Of a stretch of 64,000 bases of DNA, positions 18,917 to 28,998 are shown piece by piece. Position 1 is the stretch's first letter. The number at the start of each line of letters is the position of its first letter. The position numbers were made by a program, and so were the translations under genes. This stretch comes from Promethearchaeati archaeon (GTDB lineage Archaea > Asgardarchaeota > Heimdallarchaeia > Heimdallarchaeales > Heimdallarchaeaceae), in assembly GCA_013166775.1 (NCBI GenBank), contig JABLTJ010000007.1, forward strand, positions 62,001-126,000, read 5' to 3'. Under the pieces are notes generated by a model. That model made no database searches and was not told where the DNA came from. It saw only the letters and a list, made by a program, of their open reading frames with translations.

Positions 18917-19921
18917 TTATTCTAGTTTTACTTTCTTCTTATTTTCCCTATAGTAAGGAGACCTAAGAATCAAGTATAATTTTGCTAATGGACTAACCAC
19001 CCTGATCAAAGCTTTTCTGACCTTTATTCTTCTTTCAAATTCTTGTGCAAAATCTTCAAGAGTATATCGTTGATATTTCAGAAGTTCTTGAGAATCTTTA
19101 GTATACAACCAATCTAAATGAAACCAGTCTTTATCATTTTTTGGCTCTCTAAAGCATTCGCGAGGGATAGCTCCCACTCCGAAAGCTTCTAATAGACGAG
19201 TAATATATTCTCCAGAAGTCATTCTACAAGAATCACCTCCAGCAATATTCATAATTCTTTGATTTTCAAACGCTTTAATTGCATTCACACAGGCTAAACC
19301 TGCATCCCAAGTATGGACTGATTCCATTCTTTGATCATAAGGAACCTCAAACATTAATGCGGGTATTTTCATTGGCATTCTCATTGAAGGAACAGCAGTT
19401 AATCTCAGGATCATCCAATCTAATGAGCTAGCTTGTAATATTTTTTCCATATCCCATTTTTGGAAAGCATAGATATCGTGAGGTAAAGGTTCGATTTTAT
19501 CCGTAACTTTTCTAGGTGGTTCTTCTCCCATCGTTGAACCATATAAAGCAAGACTACTTGTAAAAAGGATTTTAGGCTTATTTTGTAACATTTCAGCTGC
19601 ATTGACTAAGTTCTGCATACCACCTGTATTTACTTCATTTGCATATTCTGGATCCTTTTCGAAATCAGGAGGAATAACAGCACAAAGGTGAATAGCAAAA
19701 TCTATTCCTCCTTGAAGAATTCTCTTTACTTCTTCAAAATTTCTAATATCTCCCCATATTGTTTCGAATCTATTTGGATATTTTTTTGACATGTGTTTGT
19801 AAACTTTCTTGGTACGTCTAGTCTTTTTATCAAAACAACGGACTTCATAGTTATTTTTCAAGAGCTCCTCTAGGGTACTTTCGCCAACATTTCCAAAAGG
19901 ACCTGTAAGTAAAATTTTCAT
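18917..19921 (-). CDS. NAD-dependent epimerase/dehydratase (SDR)
   Basis: MKILLTGPFGNVGESTLEELL; DFAIHLCAVIPP; YAFQK. Confidence 0.88.
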   Translation of the reverse strand: MKILLTGPFGNVGESTLEELLKNNYEVRCFDKKTRRTKKVYKHMSKKYPNRFETIWGDIRNFEEVKRILQGGIDFAIHLCAVIPPDFEKDPEYANEVNTGGMQNLVNAAEMLQNKPKILFTSSLALYGSTMGEEPPRKVTDKIEPLPHDIYAFQKWDMEKILQASSLDWMILRLTAVPSMRMPMKIPALMFEVPYDQRMESVHTWDAGLACVNAIKAFENQRIMNIAGGDSCRMTSGEYITRLLEAFGVGAIPRECFREPKNDKDWFHLDWLYTKDSQELLKYQRYTLEDFAQEFERRIKVRKALIRVVSPLAKLYLILRSPYYRENKKKVKLE

Positions 19922-20003
19922 AGTACGCTTGTGTGCTTTATAGCTTTTATTTAATTCTTGTTAACAGAAAATTTACAATATTCTGAAAATAACGGATAGC
20001 TAA

Positions 20004-21749
20004 CTAGCCAGAAGTTAAAGTAGTTTCTTTTGATTTATCAGCTTTTGGAAACATTTTGTTAGCTACGAATATTAATATTACAAGTAAGATTGCTTCAGCT
20101 ACTCCAACTAAATAAAGTTCAATTTGAGTGAGGAGTATAAGACCAACTAACAGGGATGCAGGGAAAAGAAACAGTGTGATATATTTGACAGTTTTATTAC
20201 TATTATTAATTTCGTCTAGAACATTCTTATACCTCAATTTTCCGAACATTACTACTTTAAGTAATAATGTTGATATACCAATTAAAGGTACTGCTGGAAG
20301 AAATATTAGTATTAAGATTACGTTATCTAAAAAACCTCCTTGATTTATCATAACTGGAATTGTAAGCAATAATCCTAATGGAATATTGATGAAGAAATAC
20401 GGTAGTTTAGATTTAAATTTATCTCTCTCTATTATAGGTAAAGAAGACGTAATCGTCTCTCCTCCTGCATCTACATATGTTAAACCCATTATCAGCATTA
20501 CAGTTGTAAGTGCGACATAGAACATTATAATAATGAAACCTATTGATATGCCACCAGTGCCAAAATAATCCGCGTCAATAGTTCCTATTGCACCAAAAAT
20601 GGGGATCATTAAAGGCATTATCATGAAGATTATCAGTTGCATTTCTCGAGTAATCAATGATAAATCCCTACGTATAAAAGCTTTAACAGGAGAGGAATTA
20701 ACAATTTCATAATTCTGTAATTGTTCTTCATCTTTTATCTTAACATCTTTAATTTCGGTTGATGAGATGCCTTTCAACATGTCTATTGCTTTGTTATACA
20801 TAAAATAAGTAATAACTGAATATAGTAATAAGCCTATAATTGAACCAACCAAAACGATTACTGAAATCGATTCAAATCCAAGAGCAATGTTGGATAAAAG
20901 AAATCCTCCAGCGAAAGGAAATGGGATAAAACTCAATATAATACTAATGATGTTAGTTGTTCCATCACCAATCGATTGTAGGGGATAAAGTTGTGGGATT
21001 TTTTCCATAGCGAATCGTATTAAAATTGACATGAGCATTGTAGCCATTAGGTAAACAACAACACTGAATATTCTGAAGAAAGTGGTTTTCTTGTCTCCAA
21101 TCTCACTTCCTTCCATTAAGATTGCCATCTTACGTAATACAATTACTACTAAACTTAAAATGAATATAACATTTATAATTGAAATAACAATACTTGAAAA
21201 AATAAGTAAAATGATTGTAGGAACTGAAAAAGAAGGATTATTTTGTATAAGTACACCAATGATAATCCCAACAGGTAAGAGAAGACCAATAGCAATTAAT
21301 TGAAGATTCATCCCTCTTATGAAAGTAAACATACCTATTTTTTGTACATCTCTTCGACTGAAAGGAAGAGTACCTAACCATTCATAGGGTCCTCCAGACA
21401 TTAATCCCCAAGTAAACATTACTGAGAAAATTAACAAGATTACAGGAAGAAAGAGAAGGAAACCACTCATAGATAATCCTCCAACAAAATTAACCCACTG
21501 AGGACTAACACCAGCAGCAGATACAGTTGCAATTTGTAATAAAGAAACAACAGGGACTAATGTCATAATTGCGATATAAAGTACAGTTATAGCTTTCAGA
21601 ATAATTGCTGGAGCTTTGGCGGAATTTTTATCTTTTTCCACTCTCTCTAAAAATTTCGCTTGACTACTGCCAGCTGTATTCATGCCAGTATGTAATATTG
21701 CTTCATTGTAGGTTTTCTTAGAATATTTGTAGAGTTCACTGTTCTTCAT
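20004..21749 (-). CDS. ABC transporter permease
   Basis: Many hydrophobic segments; overlaps the downstream-adjacent ABC ATPase by 4 nt on the same strand. Confidence 0.8.
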   Translation of the reverse strand: MKNSELYKYSKKTYNEAILHTGMNTAGSSQAKFLERVEKDKNSAKAPAIILKAITVLYIAIMTLVPVVSLLQIATVSAAGVSPQWVNFVGGLSMSGFLLFLPVILLIFSVMFTWGLMSGGPYEWLGTLPFSRRDVQKIGMFTFIRGMNLQLIAIGLLLPVGIIIGVLIQNNPSFSVPTIILLIFSSIVISIINVIFILSLVVIVLRKMAILMEGSEIGDKKTTFFRIFSVVVYLMATMLMSILIRFAMEKIPQLYPLQSIGDGTTNIISIILSFIPFPFAGGFLLSNIALGFESISVIVLVGSIIGLLLYSVITYFMYNKAIDMLKGISSTEIKDVKIKDEEQLQNYEIVNSSPVKAFIRRDLSLITREMQLIIFMIMPLMIPIFGAIGTIDADYFGTGGISIGFIIIMFYVALTTVMLIMGLTYVDAGGETITSSLPIIERDKFKSKLPYFFINIPLGLLLTIPVMINQGGFLDNVILILIFLPAVPLIGISTLLLKVVMFGKLRYKNVLDEINNSNKTVKYITLFLFPASLLVGLILLTQIELYLVGVAEAILLVILIFVANKMFPKADKSKETTLTSG

Positions 21750-22624
21750 TTGGAAGCACCAGAATGATTGTTTCTTTTCATTTTTCTAAGATTGGAAATA
21801 ATTCTATTGACAGATTCATCTTCATGAGTAAGTTTCAAGAAAATATCTTCTAGATTTGCACCTGCTTTGTCTGCCATTTTTGATAATTCTTCTACTGTGC
21901 CCATAGCAATTGATTTTCCATGATCAATTATACAAATTCTATCACAAATTTCTTCAGCAATTTCCAATATGTGTGTAGAGAATATTACAGAACCACCACG
22001 TTCAGTGTGAAGCTCTATGATTTCTTTAACAACCTTTGATGATTTGGCATCCAAACCTGTTAACGGTTCATCTAAAATTAACAAATCTGGTTCATGTAAG
22101 AGAGAAGCTATAACTTGAATTTTCTGTTTTGTGCCTCGTGATAAAGTTGCGATAAGTTTTTCATAGTATTCTTCTGCTTCCAAACTTTCAAGATAATACT
22201 GCAATTTTTCTAGTGTTTCTTCCTCTTTTAGATTTCTGATTGAAGCTATAAAATTAAACAACTGTTTGGGTGACATTGATTTGAAAATCAATGGTTCTTC
22301 TGAAACATACCCAATTCGTTCTTTAACCTTAATTTCATCCTTACCAGGATGTAAATCGAAAACGCTAATATCACCTTTGTCAGGTTCTAATAACCCAAGA
22401 ATAAGTTTAATAGTTGTAGTTTTTCCCGCGCCATTAGGACCTAAAAGTCCAAAAATCTCCCCTTTCTTTACTTCAAAACTCAAACCATCTACTGCTATAA
22501 CAGGTCCAAATGTTTTTGTAATGTCTTTGACACTCACCAGATTCTCAATTTTTCCATTCATTTTATCATCCATTATTAGATCGCTTTCTATTTTTGCTAA
22601 TCCTGAAAGAACTGTATCATCCAT
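21746..22624 (-). CDS. ABC transporter ATP-binding protein
   Basis: GLLGPNGAGKTTTIKLI Walker A, TLSRGTKQKIQVIASLLHEPDLLILDEP signature and Walker B. Confidence 0.95.
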   Translation of the reverse strand: MDDTVLSGLAKIESDLIMDDKMNGKIENLVSVKDITKTFGPVIAVDGLSFEVKKGEIFGLLGPNGAGKTTTIKLILGLLEPDKGDISVFDLHPGKDEIKVKERIGYVSEEPLIFKSMSPKQLFNFIASIRNLKEEETLEKLQYYLESLEAEEYYEKLIATLSRGTKQKIQVIASLLHEPDLLILDEPLTGLDAKSSKVVKEIIELHTERGGSVIFSTHILEIAEEICDRICIIDHGKSIAMGTVEELSKMADKAGANLEDIFLKLTHEDESVNRIISNLRKMKRNNHSGASK

Positions 22625-22790
22625 AACTCCAACTCCTGATTTTTTTTATTACGAATTTTTGCCCAGTTTAGACTCTTATAAATTTTCTAATTCGAGCGAA
22701 TTGCCCCAGCTCTTCACTGATATCTCAAACTATTTTTGTTGAAAATGTTCACAGACATTTAAATACCTTTCAAAATAAGCTAACGTGAAA

Positions 22791-24155
22791 TTAATGCAAA
22801 TATTTCACAATAAAATTACATTTTGCTGCGAGTTCTATTGCTTTTTTGATGAAACTTTCTGGAAATGGAGCATGTTGAATAAATTCTAGAAGTTTAGATT
22901 TTGCTTCATCTTTTCCTTGTAAAGCAAAAGAAGTTATGATGAATGACATAGATACTAATTTTCTTAATTCATGAAATATCATTACTGAAGCAGTTTCTAT
23001 ATCTTCACTCTTTTTAGTTTCTAAGATATTCAAGAAGTAAGTACTATCAAATTCACCATCAACAAATCCTGTGTTTAGGTTCATGATAGCTGCATTAGAT
23101 TCAATAGAATTTATTAATGAATGTTTTTCAAATACCTCAGCAGACATTCCACAAATCTTTGTTGCAGTGTTACATCTTCTCTCTTTTTCAATATCTTCTA
23201 ATGTTGTCCAGTCATGGAAATTGATAGAGAAATGTTGAGTAAAAACAGAGAGAATATCAATAATCAAGCGAACAGTTGATCTAGCTCCAATCACATAGAC
23301 AGGTCTACCGGTAATAACTGAATAGATTGCTTTTCCAAGACCTTCTTCTATTACATTTGCTAGAAATGAGAGAGAGATATCTTCAGTATCAGTTCCAGAA
23401 AAACGGATACCTGAATCTTCTATTTTTTGTAGATTATCAAGAACATCTAAAACATCAGTTATATTCTGATTTGATAGCTGAAGAAGTTTTTCATCTAAAA
23501 TAGGGAAAATTCTAAAAAGAGTGAAATCTAACTCCCGAGGAAACTTTAAGAAACCAATTTCAGTGACATCTTCTTTTCGAGAAATAACAATATAGACAGT
23601 ATATTTTTGTTCAGGTAAAAGAAAAATAATCCCAGATAGATTATCCTGTAATCGGAAGAGATCTATATAATTATGAACCATTGATGCAAGATAGCTAATA
23701 TGAGAACCAGAACCTACTTTGTCAATAATCTCATAACCATCTTCTTTATGTCTTATAGTAATTTTCGAAGGCTCTGCACCAAATATAGGATTTTTGGTAA
23801 AAAACAATTGCAGACTATTAATATCATGGAAACAGTGTTCAAGAATTAGTGCTGCTTCTCCGAAAGATAATGAATTGGGATCTCTCTCTTCTAACAGAGG
23901 AGAAGCACTTAATTTTACCTGTTCTAGAAGTTGTTTAAGTTGTCTTTCTGAAAATGTCTCTTCATCAACAATACTCTCAATAATTATGATAAAATCATGA
24001 GCTCTAACAAATGATACAGTTCTATCATGATAAGAAATAGATTGCAATTCTCTTTGGTGTACTTCCTTTGAAAAGGATATTAAAGCTGTCATTAAACCTG
24101 TAGCAAGAATCTGTTTTGTTTCATCTGATGTTTCAGGTTTAGTTGCTAGTAACAA
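22791..24155 (-). CDS. Roadblock/longin-like multidomain protein (Asgard-type GTPase regulator candidate); N-terminus probably extends to about 24194
   Basis: Upstream in-frame residues IFDVKLSLVTSSGLLLATKPETSDETKQILATGLMTALISFSKEV...ISYHDRTVSFVRAHDFIIIIE match the strand-helix-strand pattern of Asgard roadblock/longin modules; no ATG/GTG for the extended start, listed start is TTG. Confidence 0.5.
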   Translation of the reverse strand: MLLATKPETSDETKQILATGLMTALISFSKEVHQRELQSISYHDRTVSFVRAHDFIIIIESIVDEETFSERQLKQLLEQVKLSASPLLEERDPNSLSFGEAALILEHCFHDINSLQLFFTKNPIFGAEPSKITIRHKEDGYEIIDKVGSGSHISYLASMVHNYIDLFRLQDNLSGIIFLLPEQKYTVYIVISRKEDVTEIGFLKFPRELDFTLFRIFPILDEKLLQLSNQNITDVLDVLDNLQKIEDSGIRFSGTDTEDISLSFLANVIEEGLGKAIYSVITGRPVYVIGARSTVRLIIDILSVFTQHFSINFHDWTTLEDIEKERRCNTATKICGMSAEVFEKHSLINSIESNAAIMNLNTGFVDGEFDSTYFLNILETKKSEDIETASVMIFHELRKLVSMSFIITSFALQGKDEAKSKLLEFIQHAPFPESFIKKAIELAAKCNFIVKYLH

Positions 24156-24288
24156 TCCTGAAGAAGTTACTAAAGAGAGTTTTACGTCAAAAATTAACTT
24201 TCACTTTGTTAAGTTGTATAAGTAAATTTCTTTTTGTATACTTTTCTTAAAATAGATGTAACAGATAAAATAAGAGAGAAAGTTATCT

Positions 24289-24461
24289 AAGCTTTTTCTC
24301 TTGATTTCTTTTGTCACGGATTTCATCCATGATTTCTGTTGTGAGAGTTGTAACTCCTCTTTTCTTAGCTTCTTCTACAATCATCGTCATTGCTTTTTTC
24401 AAGAAGACTCTAGGAATAGCTACAATTTTTACACAACTTCGTAAGTCCAGTAAATCTATGG
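24289..24461 (-). CDS. Short PCP_red-like (light-independent protochlorophyllide reductase C-terminal type) domain, possibly a remnant
   Basis: Minus-strand translation KIVAIPRVFLKKAMTMIVEEAKKRGVTTLTTEIMDEIRDKRNQEKKLR stop; no conventional upstream start codon. Confidence 0.35.
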
Positions 24462-24551
24462 ATTTTTTCTATCAGTTTGATATCTTACATCTTAATTATA
24501 ACGGATGTTCAAAAGTGAAATCGAAGCCAGAATGGTAATAAATATTCCAAA

Positions 24552-24818
24552 CTACATATTAAGAGTCAATGTAAATGAAAGAGGAATCAACTCTCTTCTT
24601 ATTTTTGATAACCTACTGAACTTAGAAACGAAGACAAATAGAAGAAGAATTCTAATCAAAGCTATAATCTCAGCTATAGCTCCAATTGAAATACCAAAAT
24701 AGAAAGCTAAAATATCAAAATCTCCTTCTCTATGATAATCAATAAAAACTCCAAGAAGAAAGATAAATAGTGAAATTATAGAGATAGAAATAAAGATACC
24801 AAACAGATTGGAGTTCAC
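24552..24818 (-). CDS. Small membrane protein
   Basis: Two hydrophobic helices; GTG start; open frame continues further upstream without a start codon. Confidence 0.4.
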   Translation of the reverse strand: MNSNLFGIFISISIISLFIFLLGVFIDYHREGDFDILAFYFGISIGAIAEIIALIRILLLFVFVSKFSRLSKIRRELIPLSFTLTLNM

Positions 24819-25077
24819 ACTTATTTTCTTCCCAAAATTAACAGGAACTTTGTTTTTTGGAGTTTTATCTTCTTCTCGAAGTTTAACATTCTTCGAGTTT
24901 TTTTTATTTCACTCTTATTCAATCAGACAGCATACAAATATTGAATCAAATGTAAAATCTAATTTATTAGTAGTAAAAATTTTGAGGAAGAGGAAATCTC
25001 TTGACGTTAAGATAGTTTTATAAATACTTTTACAAGAAAATATTGTAGTTTAAAAATAAATTTAAACCAAAGATTAG

Positions 25078-26505
25078 GTGGAAAGTATGAACAGCGATTA
25101 TATTTTTGATCTTCTTCACGAAGCAGTTGAAGAAGGAGAGAAGAATGGAGCAAAGTTTGTGGAAGCTAGATTTGATGATTATCAGATCAATACTATTGAT
25201 CTAACTAATGATATTATCAAGGAATCTTCCTCCAAACGAAGAAGAGGAACGGGAGTGATGGCATACTACAATGGTACACCAGGTTACTCATTTACTCCTG
25301 AGGTAAACTCAGAAGGAGTTAAAGCAGCTGCAAATAGAGCTGCTAAATTAGCTATAACTGCAGATCCTAGAAATAGAATGAAAATGGAGTTTATTGAACG
25401 TCCAGCAATAAAAGATAAAGCAGTTCCAATAATAAAGAAGCATCCAAAAGATTACGAGTTTCAAGACAAACTCGAATTGTTAAAACGTGGAACAATAGCA
25501 ATCAAAGAGAATGTTGATGCAACAACAATCCAAGGGCAATATGGAGAATTCTATGGTGAGAAATACTTTGTTAATTCTGAAGGTTCAGAAATTTATTGGG
25601 TACCAATTGTTGTAGATATGAGAGTAAGAGCAGATATTGTTGAGAATGGAAAACGTGCAACAGCAATGGATGGAATGGGACAATCTCAAGGATTAGAGTT
25701 TTTTGATCAAGAGAGAAATAGTCCAGAAGTTGTTGGAGCTAATGCAGGTAAATGGTGTAAAGAACAATTAGATGTTGTTTCAGCACCAACAGGTAAGCAA
25801 AAAGTATTAGCTGGTTCAACCTTAGGAGGAGTAATAGTTCATGAAAGTTTTGGACATCTGTCGGAAGCTGATTTTGTAGTTACAGGGATGAGTCCTATAG
25901 CTGATAGATTAGGAGAAAAACTTGGAAATGATCTTGTAACAATAATCGATGAAGGAGTAACTCCATATGGTGGTTGGTTCTTCCCTTATGATGATCAAGG
26001 AACTAAAGCTGGTCGAACTGTAATAGTAGAAAATGGAATCCTGAAGGGATACTTACATGACAGAGGAACAGCACAAAAAATGAACACTGAACCTACTGCG
26101 AATAGTAGAGCTTTAAGTTTTATGTTCCCAAGTATATGTAGAATGAAGAATACATATTTTGAAAAGGGTGATCTCACGGAAGAAGAAGCTATAGAAATGG
26201 TAGGTGATGGGATATATGCAATAAGCTGGAGAGGAGGAACAGCGAGTTTCGATGGTAATTTCCTCTTTAATTGCAGCAGAGGATACTTGATAGAGAAGGG
26301 AGAAGTGACAAAACCTATCAAAACAGCATCATTATCAGGAAATGTTCTCGAGCTACTAAAACATGTAGAAGGAACAACAAAGAATATGATTTTGCGAGGA
26401 AACTTCTTTGGGGGCTGTGGGAAGGGAGAACAGTTTCCGCTACCTGTAGGGATGGGTGGTCCTGAAGTAGTGATGGACCAAGTTCTAGTTGGAGGTGCTC
26501 AATAA
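25078..26505 (+). CDS. tldD: TldD-family metalloprotease
   Basis: HESFGHLSEADF (HExxxH) Zn site; overlaps a TldE-like gene. ATG at 25087 after TAGGTGG is the likelier start. Confidence 0.93.
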   Translation: MESMNSDYIFDLLHEAVEEGEKNGAKFVEARFDDYQINTIDLTNDIIKESSSKRRRGTGVMAYYNGTPGYSFTPEVNSEGVKAAANRAAKLAITADPRNRMKMEFIERPAIKDKAVPIIKKHPKDYEFQDKLELLKRGTIAIKENVDATTIQGQYGEFYGEKYFVNSEGSEIYWVPIVVDMRVRADIVENGKRATAMDGMGQSQGLEFFDQERNSPEVVGANAGKWCKEQLDVVSAPTGKQKVLAGSTLGGVIVHESFGHLSEADFVVTGMSPIADRLGEKLGNDLVTIIDEGVTPYGGWFFPYDDQGTKAGRTVIVENGILKGYLHDRGTAQKMNTEPTANSRALSFMFPSICRMKNTYFEKGDLTEEEAIEMVGDGIYAISWRGGTASFDGNFLFNCSRGYLIEKGEVTKPIKTASLSGNVLELLKHVEGTTKNMILRGNFFGGCGKGEQFPLPVGMGGPEVVMDQVLVGGAQ

Positions 26506-27878
26506 TGTCCTTTGATGATTTTCGTGATAAATTACTCAATATTTCTGATTCAGCAATTAAATATTCGAAAGATTTGAGTATACCATCTGCAGAGATTTTC
26601 GTTTTTAGTCAATCTTCAACAGATCTCTCTGATCAAAATGGAAAGATAGATATCAAAGATGGTGTGAAACAAGGAGTAGGTATCCGAGTAGCTATTGGTA
26701 AGAAATTAGGTTTTGCTAGTTGTACAGGATTTGAGGAGGAACCAATAAAAGGTGCATTAAAACAAGCTCATTCATTGGCTAAAGTTAGTCCGGAAAATCC
26801 TTTATTTAATGGTTTTACACCTGATAGTATCAGAGCGAACGAAGGTACACTTGATTCAAGATTGTTTGATGTTGATGCAATTGCTCTAGGTAAAAATATT
26901 GATGAAATCAGCAATCAGATAGATAAAAATGATAAAAGGCTTACATTTACTTATTTTGGTGCGACTGTTAGTATCGAAGGTTATGCTGTAGGTACTACAG
27001 AAGGTTGCCTTTCTTCAACTCTGTCATCTGGTACAGGTTCTTTTGCTTATGTTATTGCAATGGAAGCTGGAGAGAGAAGTACAGGTAGTTGGAGTGAATT
27101 CAGTCGTGGAATCCATTCTTTAGAGGGTATAGGCGAAACTGCTAGTAAAAGAGCATTGAGAGGATTAGGAAAGAAAGATTTTGAGGGAACAGAAATACTT
27201 CCAACAGTTTGGGAATCTAAAACTACTGCTTCATTTCTATTATATCCATTTTTCACAGGAACTTCAGGTTCAGGATATGTTGAGAAGAGAAATCCTTGGG
27301 GAGAAAAATTAGATAAAGAACTCGCAGTTAAAGAGTTGAATGTAATTGATGATGGAATTAATCCTGATTACCTAACTACTCACGCAATAGATACTGAAGG
27401 TACTCCAAGAAGGAAAACAACAATTGTAGAAAATGGTGTTCTGAAATCATTCTTATATAATAGAATGTATGGTCATGCTGTAGGAAAAGAATCAACAGGA
27501 AATGCTAGAAGAGAAGGTGCGGGGGGAACACCTTTTGAAAATGTTCCAAGCTCCGTACCAAATAAAATTATAGTCCAAACTGGAAGTAAAAGCCTAGAAG
27601 ATCAAATAAGCGAAATAGACAAGGGAATTCTAGTACCTACACTACCTTTAGGAATAGAGAATTTCAATCCTATTACTGGAGATTTCAGTAGTTCTTCAAC
27701 TGACTCTTTTCTAATTCTTAAGGGTCAAATAGTTTATCCGATAAAGAATATTACAGTTGCAGGAAACTTTAACGACACATTGATGAATATACAAACCATT
27801 GGATCAGATAGAATTCCAACATCAAATCCTATAGATTCTCCTTCAATGACATTCAGGGGACATACAATAGGCAGTTAA
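26505..27878 (+). CDS. tldE: TldE/PmbA-family protein
   Basis: Paralogous to TldD without the HExxxH site; translationally coupled to the upstream gene; TGNARREG...VPSSVPNKIIVQTG. Confidence 0.9.
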   Translation: MSFDDFRDKLLNISDSAIKYSKDLSIPSAEIFVFSQSSTDLSDQNGKIDIKDGVKQGVGIRVAIGKKLGFASCTGFEEEPIKGALKQAHSLAKVSPENPLFNGFTPDSIRANEGTLDSRLFDVDAIALGKNIDEISNQIDKNDKRLTFTYFGATVSIEGYAVGTTEGCLSSTLSSGTGSFAYVIAMEAGERSTGSWSEFSRGIHSLEGIGETASKRALRGLGKKDFEGTEILPTVWESKTTASFLLYPFFTGTSGSGYVEKRNPWGEKLDKELAVKELNVIDDGINPDYLTTHAIDTEGTPRRKTTIVENGVLKSFLYNRMYGHAVGKESTGNARREGAGGTPFENVPSSVPNKIIVQTGSKSLEDQISEIDKGILVPTLPLGIENFNPITGDFSSSSTDSFLILKGQIVYPIKNITVAGNFNDTLMNIQTIGSDRIPTSNPIDSPSMTFRGHTIGS

Positions 27879-27905
27879 TTTTCTTAACTGCTTTTCTTAT
27901 TTTTA
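27871..27905 (+). terminator. Intrinsic-like terminator of tldD-tldE
   Basis: GCAGTTAA-TTTTC-TTAACTGC hairpin (27871-27891) followed by TTTTCTTATTTTT. Confidence 0.65.
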
Positions 27906-28053
27906 TTCTAATTTTCCACATAATAAAGAAGTTAAGTTTTCATAATGAATTTAACACTTAATGTTTTCTATTAACTACATCTAAAATGGTCTTCAAGTAC
28001 ATAAAAAACCATAATAGGGAATTTAAATCTGAAGGAATTCTGCAATTGCTATT

Positions 28054-28416
28054 TTATTTTGAGGTTTTCCCGCAGTTATTGCATGTTTTTGTACCTGGAT
28101 CCAACTTCATCCCACAAGAATCACAGAATTTTACTTCGGTTGATTTCTCAGAGATTTTTGAATCCTTTCCATTTGCTAAATCTTCACCTTTTGTGATGTC
28201 ATAAGTGCTTCTACGTGTTGGAGAAGTAGTTTGTCCAGTTTTCTTTAAGAAAGTGAATAGACCTATAACACCTAGAATAGCAAAGAATAGAATTATAGCA
28301 AATAGAATGTAGAACACAATCTTCCCGGTTACTATACCTAAAACTAATAATGTTATTAGAACTACAACAAATCCGAACAATACACCATTAAAAGAACGTC
28401 TGCTTCTGATTCTCAT
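28054..28416 (-). CDS. Small membrane protein with C-terminal zinc ribbon
   Basis: Two TM segments, then FCDSCGMKLDPGTKTCNNCGK. Confidence 0.7.
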   Translation of the reverse strand: MRIRSRRSFNGVLFGFVVVLITLLVLGIVTGKIVFYILFAIILFFAILGVIGLFTFLKKTGQTTSPTRRSTYDITKGEDLANGKDSKISEKSTEVKFCDSCGMKLDPGTKTCNNCGKTSK

Positions 28417-28438
28417 TTCTATAATTTGTTTCTTCTAA

Positions 28439-28956
28439 CTAATATAAAGAGTTTTTGACATTTAGGTCTTTATGGAAAATAGACATTTCTTCCCAATTTT
28501 CCTCAATCCCAGTAGCTACAAATCCTTCAATCTCTTTATATCCTCGTTTTCTGCAGATAGTTAAAGCTGCAGAGTTGTATGCATAAAAAATCGTATCTTC
28601 ATGACCTTCTTTTCGCATTAGTTCTTCAAAGAAATCAAAGAATTTTTTTCCATAACCTTTACCACGATGTTCTTGTGTTAACCAGAGTTCATGAAGCTCA
28701 ACAAATTCTTTCTCTCCTCCTAGTAATTGTTCAAGAATTCGTAAATCCTCACTATCTCTTTTATCACCAGGTTTGTGTTCTTTTGATGAACTCTCATGCC
28801 AGATAGCATGTCCAATAATTTGATCATTCTCCAACCATATTATAAGATGTGATGGATTTTTTATACCCAATTTCTTTCAACGTCTCCTTTAGTACCTACT
28901 ACACGTGTTTTATACTCCATAAACTCTTCAATATCCCATCCTACTACAAACTTCAT
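28439..28956 (-). pseudogene. GNAT acetyltransferase, apparently frameshifted near its N-terminus
   Basis: ORF 28439-28870 holds ELHELWLTQEHRGKGYGKKFFDFF; upstream in another frame MKFVVGWDIEEFMEYKTRVVGTKGDVERNWV (ATG at 28956) looks like its missing N-terminus. Confidence 0.6.
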
Positions 28957-28998
28957 ATGCTAGAAGTTAAAAAAAATATATTTCAATCTTTATTAAAA

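Noticed and set aside
22266-22742. 158-aa + ORF
   Set aside because: Mostly antisense to the well-supported ABC ATPase gene.
24875-24905. CTCGAAG-TTTAACATT-CTTCGAG-TTTTTTTT, a textbook hairpin plus T-run on the + strand
   Set aside because: No supported + strand gene ends upstream of it, and an open minus-strand frame runs through it; it may be coincidental or belong to an unknown transcript.
25995-26539. Minus ORFs of 108 and 73 aa and a + 64-aa ORF
   Set aside because: Shadow frames of tldD/tldE.
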